A stretch of DNA of 32,584 nt from Rubrivivax sp. (GTDB taxonomy: Bacteria; Pseudomonadota; Gammaproteobacteria; Burkholderiales; Burkholderiaceae_C), in NCBI GenBank assembly GCA_020248945.1, contig JADCGQ010000024.1, positions 1 to 32,584 of the forward strand, given 5' to 3'. Position numbers and translations under genes: made by a program. The notes beneath the pieces are model-generated. The model was not told the origin of the DNA and ran no database searches. It saw only the letters and a list, made by a program, of their open reading frames with translations. This document shows positions 8,254 through 15,686 of this stretch, in pieces (the stretch's first letter is position 1; every line of letters starts with the position of its first letter).

Positions 8254-8724
8254 TCAGCGATAGACGCCGACGCCGACCCAGCCGTCGAAGTTGTCCAGCT
8301 TGCGGGCGAAGGTCACCTTGGTCTCGACCTTCTTGGTCTGCGGGTGCGCCCAGTCGTACTCGACCCAGGCGCCGCCCTTGGCCGCGGCGGCTGTCATCTC
8401 CTTGATCAGCGGCTTGCCGTTCGGGTCCTTCAACTCGATCAGGTTCTTGCCGATGAGCCTGTCATTGGCGCCGTGGCCGACGCAGGTGCCGTCGTTGCGG
8501 TAGGCCATGACGTAGAGGTCCTTCTTCTGCCAGTCCTTGTTGGACTTGTCGGTGAAGTCCTTGAAGGCCTGGTCCGGACCGACCTTCTTGACGTGGGCGA
8601 CGGCGGCCTCGACCATGGCCTTGGCTTCTTCGCGCGTGCCGAACTCCTGCGACAGAGCCGAGGCATGGAAGCCGATCACGAAGGCGGCGCCGGCAAGCCA
8701 GCGCGAGAGGGTGCGGAAGTTCAT
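8254..8724 (-). CDS. Secreted single Cache-domain protein
   Basis: 156 residues from the ATG at 8724, preceded by a GGAG ribosome site and starting a signal peptide (about 1-26, cleavage near SALSQ). The mature protein of about 130 residues is a small Cache sensor domain: a leading helix ([16 protein letters not shown]), then [37 protein letters not shown] and [15 protein letters not shown], with a final strand GWVGVGVY. This layout is typical of Cache domains that sense small ligands in chemoreceptors and kinases. Here the domain is free, with no membrane anchor or output domain. It lies directly upstream of a chemoreceptor in the same apparent transcript, so by inference it binds a ligand in the periplasm and presents it to that receptor. 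Confidence 0.85.
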   Translation of the reverse strand: MNFRTLSRWLAGAAFVIGFHASALSQEFGTREEAKAMVEAAVAHVKKVGPDQAFKDFTDKSNKDWQKKDLYVMAYRNDGTCVGHGANDRLIGKNLIELKDPNGKPLIKEMTAAAAKGGAWVEYDWAHPQTKKVETKVTFARKLDNFDGWVGVGVYR

Positions 8725-8783
8725 GGAGTTGTCTCCGAAAGGTTGAAGGGACGCCGGTGCCTCACTGCACCTGCGTACCCACA

Positions 8784-8811
8784 CCATCGGACTGCTCCTC
8801 GGCAGACTTGA
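8784..8811 (-). promoter_or_regulatory. Sigma-28 (FliA)-like promoter for the Cache/chemoreceptor unit
   Basis: On the minus strand TCAAGTCT (8811-8804) and TCCGATGG (8791-8784) are separated by 12 bp. They resemble the flagellar consensus TAAAGTTT-N11-GCCGATAA, with a spacer one base too long. The -10 element ends 60 bp before the Cache gene start. A better match sits at the same distance before the second chemoreceptor, which supports the reading. Confidence 0.45.
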
Positions 8812-8859
8812 GCCGAAAAGAGAAGGGTTCCGACGGCTAATCCGCGAAGCCGCCCCTGT

Positions 8860-10083
8860 TCATTCGCCCTTGCGCCGCAGCACCGACGACATCTTCGCGT
8901 CGGCCGGGTAGTGGTAGACGATGCGGCCGTTGCGCCACTCGCCGAGCCAGATCATCCGGTCGGAGAACGCGTCGTGGTCGTCCTTCGAGAACGGCCGGTC
9001 GAAGGTGCTGACGACGCCGCGGTAGGGTTCCTGCAGGTCTTCGAGTGCCGCCTTCAGCGCCGGGCCGCGCGTGTCGCCGCGGGTCTGGAACAGCGCGCGC
9101 AGCATCAGGTGCACGGCGTCGTAACTCTGGGCCGCCGCCATCAGGCTGCCGATCGGCTTTTCGGTCGGGTGCAGTCGCGTGTAGCGCGCCAGGAACGACG
9201 CGCGGCGTTCGTTGGCACCGTCCTGGATGACGCTCTGCGCCATCAGCGTGCCTTCCAGCGCGTCGGCGCCGGCGTCCTTGAGCACGCTGGCAAAGCTCAG
9301 CGGCCAGGGCGCGAAGTAGGGCACTTTCCAGCCCATCGCGGCGCGGCTCTTCACGGCGGCGGCCTGCTCCGGGCCGACGGTGTAGTTGATCAGCGCCTCG
9401 GCGCCGGCGGCGCGGGCGGCCTGCAGTTGCTCGGTGAGGTTGCGCGTGCCCAGGTCGAAGCGGCCCTCGTACACGGGCTTGAGCTGTCGCTTCTCGAGTT
9501 CGGCCGTGAGGTCCTTCACGCCACCGTCGCCGTAGCCGGTGCGGTCGGCCAGCAGCGCCACGCGCTTCAAGCCCCGCCGTTCGACGACCTCGCGCACCAG
9601 GAAGCGCGCGTTCATGTGGTCGGCTGGCGCGAGGCGGAAGACGTGGCTCTGCGCCGGGGGCGTCTTCGTCGTCACCGCCGTGCCTTGCGAGCACGGCACC
9701 ATCAACAGGTGTTTCGCGGTCTCGAACACGTCCAGCGCGCGCAGCGCCACGCCGGTGTTGCAGAAGCCGATCGTGTAGGCCACCTTCTCCTTGAGCACCA
9801 GGTCCTCGGCAGCCGCGCGGCCGGCGTCGGGGTTGGCCTTGTCGTCGCGCACCACCAGTTCCAGCGGCCGGCCGAGGTAGCCGCCGACGGCATTGATCTC
9901 GGCCAGCGCCAGCTCGGCCCCGTTGCGCACGCTGGTGCCGAAGTCGGCCGAGCCGCCCGACAGCGGCGCGATCAGGCCGATGCGGATCGGGGCCGGCGTC
10001 TGCGCCAGGGCTGCGGCGGGCAACAGCGCGGCTGCGGCGAGCAGGGCAAGCGCGACACGGCGCACGGGGTCTGCAGGGGACAT
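8860..10083 (-). CDS. ABC transporter substrate-binding protein, LivK / Peripla_BP_6 type
   Basis: 407 residues from the ATG at 10083, preceded by GGAG and beginning a signal peptide (to about 28, ending AALAQ). The mature protein opens with IRIGLIAPLSGGSADFGTSV and GAELALAEINAVGG, the signature start of branched-chain amino-acid-type binding proteins. The rest follows the two-lobed periplasmic-binding fold of normal length. Such proteins deliver amino acids, amides, urea or aromatic acids to a Liv-type ABC importer, or act as chemotaxis ligand-binding partners. No permease or ATPase gene is adjacent, so the importer must be elsewhere, or the protein serves the nearby receptor. The ligand is not predictable. 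Confidence 0.88.
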   Translation of the reverse strand: MSPADPVRRVALALLAAAALLPAAALAQTPAPIRIGLIAPLSGGSADFGTSVRNGAELALAEINAVGGYLGRPLELVVRDDKANPDAGRAAAEDLVLKEKVAYTIGFCNTGVALRALDVFETAKHLLMVPCSQGTAVTTKTPPAQSHVFRLAPADHMNARFLVREVVERRGLKRVALLADRTGYGDGGVKDLTAELEKRQLKPVYEGRFDLGTRNLTEQLQAARAAGAEALINYTVGPEQAAAVKSRAAMGWKVPYFAPWPLSFASVLKDAGADALEGTLMAQSVIQDGANERRASFLARYTRLHPTEKPIGSLMAAAQSYDAVHLMLRALFQTRGDTRGPALKAALEDLQEPYRGVVSTFDRPFSKDDHDAFSDRMIWLGEWRNGRIVYHYPADAKMSSVLRRKGE

Positions 10084-10266
10084 GGGCGCGATCTCCAGCG
10101 CGGCATCGCCCCACCTCCCGGGACGGAAGGCAGGTGGCACCTCGCCGTCATTCTGAGAATCAGCGTGGTCGCCCGGGCGGGGGTAAACGCCAGGGCCTGC
10201 CGACAGCGTGGCACCTGCCGCGGCTTGTGTCACGCGGCGGCGGCAGGCCCCGGGGCGTGCCCCCGC
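10084..10266. promoter_or_regulatory. Leader region of the binding-protein gene with short symmetric motifs
   Basis: This 183-bp gap separates two genes on the same strand. It contains the palindromes ATTCTGAGAAT (10150-10160) and AGGTGGCACCT (10132-10142), and the 9-mer GTGGCACCT occurs twice (10134-10142 and 10208-10216). GGGGC and GCCCC pair around 10252-10265, just after the hydrolase stop, possibly as a terminator. These are candidate operator and terminator elements; no clear -35/-10 pair is visible. Confidence 0.3.
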
Positions 10267-11067
10267 TCAGGCCAGGGTTTCGCGCAGCGCGGCCAGCGTG
10301 GCCTCGGGGGCTTCGGTCATCAGGTTGTGGCCGGCGCGCACGACGTGCACCTGCGCCTTCAGCGCGGTGGCCATGGCGCGTGCGGCCTTTGGCCAGGTCA
10401 TCGCGTCGCTGTCGCCGAGCACGAATTGCACCGGGCATGTCACGCGCGCCGCTGCGGCCTCGCCGCCGCGGTAGCGGTCGCAGATCGAGAACTCGTGGTG
10501 GAACAGGTTGTGCGTGCGGCAGCCGTCCTGCATGCGGTGCATCAGCGCGCGGTTGCTGCCGTGCAGCCACATGCCCGGACCTGGGTACGAAGGCTTGGGC
10601 GCCAGCGTCGAGTACGACCACGAGGTGACCATGTCGATGGCGCGTGGCGGGTCGTCGCGGGCCGTGCTGAGCAGCAGCTCCGACACCTGCATCGGGTAGG
10701 CCGTGCCCATCATCACCAGGCGGCGCACCCGTTCGGGCGCGCGGCCGGTGGCCTCGAGCGCGATCAGCGAGCCCATGCTGTGGCCCACGAGCACGGCCTC
10801 GTGCACGCCGGCGGCATCGAGCAGCGCCAGCAGCCAGCCCGCCAGGGCTTCGACGTCAGCCAGCGGCGGGCCCTCGCTGCCGCCATGGGCCGGCAGGTCG
10901 ACGGCCAACACCGCATGGCCGTGGTGCGCGCACCAGCGGGCCAGCAGATTCCAGCAGCTGTGGTCGTGCAGCGCGCCGTGCACGAACACGACGCAGGGCA
11001 GGGCGGGGTCGAAAGGCTTGCCGCCGGTGTAGGCGTAGGCCGCGCGGCCCTGGACGCTGAGCTTCAT
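10267..11067 (-). CDS. Alpha/beta hydrolase
   Basis: 266 residues from the ATG at 11067, which overlaps the stop of the acetyltransferase gene (ATGA). It is a single-domain alpha/beta hydrolase with oxyanion motif VHGAL (29-33), nucleophile elbow GHSMGS with Ser97, an acid in LGDSDAMT (Asp221 most likely) and His247 in RAGHNLM. All triad residues are present. An insert around 140-200 forms the lid. It is soluble, with no signal peptide. It is the last gene of the metY-like/GNAT/hydrolase unit. The substrate is unknown; esters, thioesters or C-C bonded acids are all handled by close relatives. Confidence 0.88.
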   Translation of the reverse strand: MKLSVQGRAAYAYTGGKPFDPALPCVVFVHGALHDHSCWNLLARWCAHHGHAVLAVDLPAHGGSEGPPLADVEALAGWLLALLDAAGVHEAVLVGHSMGSLIALEATGRAPERVRRLVMMGTAYPMQVSELLLSTARDDPPRAIDMVTSWSYSTLAPKPSYPGPGMWLHGSNRALMHRMQDGCRTHNLFHHEFSICDRYRGGEAAAARVTCPVQFVLGDSDAMTWPKAARAMATALKAQVHVVRAGHNLMTEAPEATLAALRETLA

Positions 11068-11633
11068 GTCGGGTTCTCCTGCTCGTGCACCCAGGCAAAC
11101 AGCAGGGTGTCGCGGATGGCGCCGCCGAGGTTGGGGCGCACGTGGGCCTTGCGCATCAGCGCCTCGCGCTGCAGGCCGGCCTTCTGCAGCACCTGGGCCG
11201 AGGCGGCGTTGGCGGCGTCGCAGGTGGCCCACAGGCGCACCAGCACGCGCTGGCGCTGCAGCCAGGCGGTCAGCAGCGCGGCCGCCTCGCTGCCGTAGCC
11301 CTGGCCCCAGTGCGCGCGGCCGAAGACGTAGCCGAAGTCCGCCGTGTGGCCGCGCGGCCGGAAGGCGATGGTGCCGAGTGCCACGCCGTCGGCCTTGCGC
11401 ATGACGAGGTACTGGTGCTCCTGGCCCCGCGCCCAGCGCTCGTCGACCGCCTGCAGATGCACGCGAACCTCGGCGGTGCTGCCCGGACGCGGCCAGTCGA
11501 GGTAGCGCATCACCTCGGCATCGTCGAGCAGCGCGAACAGCGTGGCCGCGTCGTCGGGCATGGTGCGGCGCAGGCGCAGCCGCACGCCCTCGATCAGCGC
11601 CGGCGGCTCGGGCCAGCTGGGTGCCGCGCTCAT
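11064..11633 (-). CDS. GNAT family N-acetyltransferase (RimJ/RimL-like)
   Basis: 189 residues from the ATG at 11633, overlapping the stop of the upstream PLP enzyme (ATGA). It begins with RLRLRRTMPDDAATLFALL, the usual opening of RimJ/RimL-type proteins. The acetyl-CoA pyrophosphate loop is at about 106-117 (RAHWGQGYGSEAA), followed by ANAASAQVLQKAGL (141-154), the conserved C-terminal motif. It should transfer an acetyl group to an amine of a protein N-terminus or a small molecule. Tight coupling to a sulfhydrylase-type gene hints at a thiol amino acid or related metabolite as substrate, but this is inference. Confidence 0.88.
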   Translation of the reverse strand: MSAAPSWPEPPALIEGVRLRLRRTMPDDAATLFALLDDAEVMRYLDWPRPGSTAEVRVHLQAVDERWARGQEHQYLVMRKADGVALGTIAFRPRGHTADFGYVFGRAHWGQGYGSEAAALLTAWLQRQRVLVRLWATCDAANAASAQVLQKAGLQREALMRKAHVRPNLGGAIRDTLLFAWVHEQENPT

Positions 11634-12928
11634 CGCGCCTTCTCGGCCACCTTGAAGGCGCGCTTGAGGTCGTCGATCAGGTCGTCGGCATCTTCGAGGC
11701 CGATGCTCAGGCGGATGGTGCCCGGCCCGATGCCGGCGGCGGCCAGCGCGGCGTCGTCCATGCGGAAGTGTGTGGTGCTGGCGGGGTGGATGACGAGCGA
11801 GCGGCAGTCGCCGACGTTGGCCAGGTGGCTGAAGATCTTCAGGCTCTCGATGAACGCACGGCCTTGCTGGCGTGATCCGGCGAGGTCGAAGCTGAACACC
11901 GCGCCGCAGCCGCGCGGCAGCAGCTTCAGAGCGAGCGCCTGGCTCGGGTGGCCGTCGAGCTCGGGGTAGCCCACGCGCGAGACCATCGCATGCCGGCTCA
12001 GGAACTCGACGATGCGGCGCGTGTTCTCGACATGCCGCGCCATGCGCAGCGGCAGCGTCTCGATGCCCTGCAGGATGAGCCAGGCCGTGTGCGGGCTCAT
12101 GCAGGCGCCGAAGTCGCGCAGGCCCTCGCGGCGCGCGCGCAGCAGGAAGGCGCCCACCGTGCTCTCTTCCGAGAACACCATGCCGTGAAAGCCCGCGTAG
12201 GGCTGGTTCAGCTCGGGAAAGCGTGGCGCGCGGCTCCAGTCGAAGCGGCCCGAATCGACCAGAAGCCCGCCGACCACCGTGCCATGCCCGCACAGGAACT
12301 TGGTCGCGCTGTGGAATACCAGATCGGCGCCGTGTTCGAAGGGCTTCATCAGCCACGGCGTCGTGAAGGTGCTGTCCACCAGCAGCGGCACGCCCGCGTC
12401 GTGGGCGATGGCGCTGACGGTGGGCACGTCCAGCACGTCGAGGCCGGGGTTGCCGAGCGTCTCGCCGAACAGCAGCCGGGTCTCGGGGCGGATGGCGGCG
12501 CGCCAGCCGTCGATGTCGCCGGGCTTCACGAAGGTGGTGGTGATGCCGAAGCGCGGCAGCGTGTACTGCAGCAGGTTGTGGCTGCCGCCGTAGAGCGCCG
12601 AACTGGCCACGATGTGGCTGCCCGCACCGGCCAGCGTGGTGAGGGCCAGCATCAGCGCGGCCTGCCCGCTGGCGGTGGCTATTGATCCGCTGCCGCCCTC
12701 GAGCGCGGCGATGCGCTCCTCGAGCACCGCGTTCGTGGGGTTGCTGATGCGGCTGTAGACGTGGCCCGAGCGCTCCAGGTTGAACAGGCTGGCGGCGTGG
12801 TCGGCGCTCTGGAACACGAAGCTCGTGCTCAGGTGCAACGGCACGGCGCGTGCGCCGGTGGTGGGGTCGGGGGCGGCGCCAGCGTGCAGCGCCAGCGTGT
12901 CGAAACCGGGGTCGATGACGGAGGCCAT
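11630..12928 (-). CDS. metY: O-acetylhomoserine aminocarboxypropyltransferase / sulfhydrylase (Cys/Met metabolism PLP enzyme)
   Basis: 432 residues from the ATG at 12928, the start giving normal family length. The fold-type I PLP enzyme carries the cofactor Lys210 in SATKFLCGHG, YSRISNPT (58-65) for phosphate and subunit contacts, ASGQAALM (86-93), and VDSTFTTP (184-191) with the PLP-binding Asp185. The pattern fits MetY: it makes homocysteine from O-acetylhomoserine and sulfide in methionine biosynthesis. Related methionine gamma-lyases and MetZ are hard to exclude by eye. It heads a unit with a GNAT acetyltransferase and a hydrolase and is divergent from a CBS-domain gene. I see no SAM or SAH riboswitch in the 100-bp leader. 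Confidence 0.88.
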   Translation of the reverse strand: MASVIDPGFDTLALHAGAAPDPTTGARAVPLHLSTSFVFQSADHAASLFNLERSGHVYSRISNPTNAVLEERIAALEGGSGSIATASGQAALMLALTTLAGAGSHIVASSALYGGSHNLLQYTLPRFGITTTFVKPGDIDGWRAAIRPETRLLFGETLGNPGLDVLDVPTVSAIAHDAGVPLLVDSTFTTPWLMKPFEHGADLVFHSATKFLCGHGTVVGGLLVDSGRFDWSRAPRFPELNQPYAGFHGMVFSEESTVGAFLLRARREGLRDFGACMSPHTAWLILQGIETLPLRMARHVENTRRIVEFLSRHAMVSRVGYPELDGHPSQALALKLLPRGCGAVFSFDLAGSRQQGRAFIESLKIFSHLANVGDCRSLVIHPASTTHFRMDDAALAAAGIGPGTIRLSIGLEDADDLIDDLKRAFKVAEKAR

Positions 12929-12959
12929 GGCATCGGTGGTGCACGCGGGCACGCAGGCG

Positions 12960-12987
12960 TTGGGGCGGCGGGATTGTGGGCTATATT
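12960..12987 (+). promoter_or_regulatory. Sigma-70-like promoter for the CBS-domain gene
   Basis: TTGGGG (12960-12965) and TATATT (12982-12987) are separated by 16 bp, on the strand of the CBS gene and 42 bp before its ATG. The -10 element is one base from consensus; the -35 matches only TTG. The AT-rich -10 stands out in very GC-rich DNA. Confidence 0.45.
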
Positions 12988-13014
12988 GCCCCGCACCCGG
13001 GTGTCTGCCGGGGC
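12988..13014. promoter_or_regulatory. Nested palindromes in the metY/CBS divergent region
   Basis: GCCCCG (12988-12993) pairs with CGGGGC (13009-13014), and the perfect 10-bp palindrome CACCCGGGTG (12994-13003) lies inside. It sits right after the -10 element of the CBS gene and in the leader of the divergent metY-like gene. It could be an operator for both or an mRNA hairpin. Confidence 0.35.
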
Positions 13015-13028
13015 TCCCACGCACCGCC

Positions 13029-13496
13029 ATGAAAGTCACCGACATCCTGCGCGTCAAGGGCAACACGCTCTACACCGTGACGCCCGATCAGCCCCTGGCC
13101 GAGGCCGCAGCCATGATGGCGGAGCTGGACATCGGTTCGCTCGTCGTCATGGAGCACGGCGATCTGGTCGGCATGCTCACCTTCCGCGAGGTCATCCAGG
13201 CCGTGGTGGCCAACGGCGGCGCCATCGGCACGCGGCTCGTGCGCTCGGTGATGGACGACGCGCCGCTGACCTGCACCCCCGCGACCGAGATCGACGAGGT
13301 GCGCCGCATGATGCTGCTGCGCCATGCGCGCTACATGCCGGTGCTCGACCGCCGCACGCTGATGGGCGTGATCTCGTTCTACGACGTCGCCAAGACCGTG
13401 GTCGACGCGCAGGACTTCGAGAACCGCATGCTCAAGGCCTACATCCGCGACTGGCCGGAGCAGGGCGAGCCGACCACCGGGCCGGCCGCTGGCTGA
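13029..13496 (+). CDS. Two-CBS-domain protein
   Basis: 155 residues made almost entirely of a CBS pair: CBS1 at about 5-62 (DQPLAEAAAMMAELDIGSLVVME, DLVGMLTFREVI) and CBS2 at about 74-130 (EIDEVRRMMLLRHARYMPVLD, LMGVISFYDVAK), with a short helical tail. CBS pairs bind adenine nucleotides (ATP, AMP, SAM) and regulate a partner. There is no fused enzyme. It is soluble and monocistronic, divergent from metY, and is followed immediately by a short hairpin. SAM sensing next to a methionine gene is an attractive guess but has no direct support. Confidence 0.92.
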   Translation: MKVTDILRVKGNTLYTVTPDQPLAEAAAMMAELDIGSLVVMEHGDLVGMLTFREVIQAVVANGGAIGTRLVRSVMDDAPLTCTPATEIDEVRRMMLLRHARYMPVLDRRTLMGVISFYDVAKTVVDAQDFENRMLKAYIRDWPEQGEPTTGPAAG

Positions 13497-13512
13497 GCCT
13501 TGCGGTCAAGGC
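13497..13512. terminator. Perfect 6-bp hairpin between convergent genes
   Basis: GCCTTG-CGGT-CAAGGC begins at the base after the CBS gene stop and ends four bases before the chemoreceptor stop on the other strand. The stem is perfect with a four-base loop. No U-run follows, but the position in a 20-bp convergent gap suits a two-way terminator. Confidence 0.5.
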
Positions 13513-13516
13513 CGCT

Positions 13517-15079
13517 TCAGGCCGCGGCGCTCCCGAGCCTGAACTTCGACGCGGCGACCTTCAGTCGTTCGGCCTGCTGGCGCAGGCTGTCGGATGCAGC
13601 GGCGGACTTTTCCACCAGCGCGGCGTTCTGTTGGGTGGCCTGGTCGAGTTGCCCGACGGCGGCGCACACCTGAGAGATGCCCTGCTGCTGTTCGTGGGCG
13701 GCCGAGCTGAGTTCGGCGACGAGGCCGTCGACCTCGACCACCTGGCCCACGACCTGATTGATGGCCTCGCCGGCCTTGTGCACCATGGCGTGACCGGCCT
13801 CGACCCGTTCGACCGACTCGCCGATCAGCGACTTGATCTCCTTGGCGGCGGCGGCGCTCTTCTGCGCCAGCGCGCGCACTTCGGAAGCCACCACCGCGAA
13901 GCCACGCCCCTGCTCCCCGGCGCGCGCGGCTTCCACGGCCGCGTTCAGCGCGAGGATGTTGGTCTGGAAGGCGATGCTGTCGATGACGTTGGTGATGTCG
14001 GCGATGCGGCGGCTGGAGTCCTGGATGCCCGCCATGGTCTGCACCACCTGCGACACGACATCGCCCCCTTGCGAGGCTCCCTTGCGGGCGGCCTGGGTCA
14101 GCTCGGCGGCCTTGCGGGCATGCTCGGAGCCGTTGCGCACGGTGGCGGTCAACTCCTCCATCGACGCCGCGGTCTCCTGCAGGCTGGCAGCCTGGCGCTC
14201 GGTTCGTACAGAGAGATCCTGGTTGCCGTGCGCAATCTGCTCGCTGGCCGTGGCCACGGAGACGGCGTTCTCCTGGATCGTCCGCACCAGCGTGCGAAGG
14301 GCGTCTTGCGTCTGCGAGAGCCTGTTCATCATGCGGGCGAGCTCATCGCGCCCTTCGGCGCGCACCGTCTCCGACTGGTCACCTTCGGTCAGCCGGTCGA
14401 GCGCCAGCCCCGCCTTGGCCAGCGGATTCGTGATGCTCGACACCAGCCGCCATGCGACGAAGCCCAGCATCAGGCCGATGGCGAGCACCGTGCCCAGCTG
14501 CAACAGGGTTTGGCTCTCCAGCAACGACGCAGAGGCCGAACGCTCTTCGCCGGCTGCGACGTCGATCAACTGCGCCAGTGCCTGGAGTTGCTCGTCCATG
14601 CGCTGGACTTCAGCCTTCATCGGCTCCATCGCGGCATTGGCATAGGTCGCGTCGCCGAACTCGCCATTCAGCAACCGCGCCGACACCTGGCCGAAGCCCT
14701 TGGCGTAGTTGTCCAGCCCCGTGGCGATGCGGGACACCAACACCTTGCCTTCGGCCCCGACGTGGGTGTCGAGTGACTTCAGGGCCCCGCGGCTGGAGTC
14801 GAGCGCCTGACTCCAGCGCGGCATGTACGACTCGATCTGCTTGGGATTGCCCGTGTGGATGATCGCGTCCTTCTCGTAGCGACGCAGGTTGCCGACCCCG
14901 GCGCGCAGCTGGCCGATCATGGCCACCGCCGGCAGATGCTGGTTGGCCAGCCGCGAGGTGCCTGAGACGGCATCGCGCAGGCTCAGCAACCCGACCGCCG
15001 CACTGAGCACCAACGCACAGAGGCTGAGCAACACGAGTGCACCGAGACGGTGCTTGATCGAGAGATGGATCCAGTTCAT
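13517..15079 (-). CDS. Methyl-accepting chemotaxis protein (second receptor)
   Basis: 520 residues from the ATG at 15079, with a purine-rich ribosome site (GAGGGG) upstream. Membrane segment 1 is at about 12-33, followed by a periplasmic four-helix-bundle domain of about 155 residues and membrane segment 2 at about 191-212. A HAMP region (214-266) and the signalling coiled coil follow, with the conserved hairpin tip at about 371-394 ([20 protein letters not shown]). The C-terminus ends SKFRLGSAAA without a CheR-docking pentapeptide. It is preceded by a good sigma-28-like promoter and lies next to the remnant of another receptor on the same strand. The ligand is unknown. Confidence 0.95.
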   Translation of the reverse strand: MNWIHLSIKHRLGALVLLSLCALVLSAAVGLLSLRDAVSGTSRLANQHLPAVAMIGQLRAGVGNLRRYEKDAIIHTGNPKQIESYMPRWSQALDSSRGALKSLDTHVGAEGKVLVSRIATGLDNYAKGFGQVSARLLNGEFGDATYANAAMEPMKAEVQRMDEQLQALAQLIDVAAGEERSASASLLESQTLLQLGTVLAIGLMLGFVAWRLVSSITNPLAKAGLALDRLTEGDQSETVRAEGRDELARMMNRLSQTQDALRTLVRTIQENAVSVATASEQIAHGNQDLSVRTERQAASLQETAASMEELTATVRNGSEHARKAAELTQAARKGASQGGDVVSQVVQTMAGIQDSSRRIADITNVIDSIAFQTNILALNAAVEAARAGEQGRGFAVVASEVRALAQKSAAAAKEIKSLIGESVERVEAGHAMVHKAGEAINQVVGQVVEVDGLVAELSSAAHEQQQGISQVCAAVGQLDQATQQNAALVEKSAAASDSLRQQAERLKVAASKFRLGSAAA

Positions 15080-15138
15080 CAAGTGCCCCTCTTCTCTAGC
15101 CACGGTCGAATAGCCGCTCTCTTCCGCACGAGTCGGGC

Positions 15139-15165
15139 GTAACGGCTGTTCGCGCGGGAACTTGA
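15139..15165 (-). promoter_or_regulatory. Sigma-28 (FliA)-like promoter for the second chemoreceptor
   Basis: On the minus strand TCAAGTTC (15165-15158), an 11-bp spacer and GCCGTTAC (15146-15139) match TAAAGTTT-N11-GCCGATAA at 6 of 8 positions in each element, with exact spacing. The -10 element ends 60 bp before the receptor ATG. Flagellar sigma factor control is the expected mode for chemoreceptors. Confidence 0.6.
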
Positions 15166-15218
15166 GGGTGGTGGCGCCGCAAAAACGCTGCATGCGCAGG
15201 CTGCGCGCCCTGCGCCGC

Positions 15219-15476
<258 letters not shown>

Positions 15477-15638
15477 GGGGTGCCCTTGATGGTGGTTCGG
15501 TGAGCTGTCTGGTTTGGCGGTTAGCGGCACGACAATCGAATGTCGGCTGTCCCTGCTGCTAGCTCGACCGTGTTGAGGAGGTGGAAACGCACGTACACAC
15601 GCGGCGTTGGCAAGGAGAGAGCGGTGTTGTCCGCCGCC

Positions 15639-15644
15639 TAGAAT
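15639..15644 (+). promoter_or_regulatory. Candidate -10 element for aroC
   Basis: TAGAAT lies 42 bp before the aroC start and matches the sigma-70 -10 consensus at five of six positions. No convincing -35 hexamer is found 16-18 bp upstream. The leader between it and the ATG lacks a clear Shine-Dalgarno sequence. Confidence 0.3.
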
Positions 15645-15686
15645 CGATCTTCTCGAGTACCCCCTTCACGCTGTCGTCTCTGCTGC

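Noticed and set aside
12929..13028. SAM or SAH riboswitch upstream of metY
   Set aside because: The 100-bp leader shows only simple palindromes. I could not find the conserved pairing and core of a known SAM-II or SAH motif by eye.
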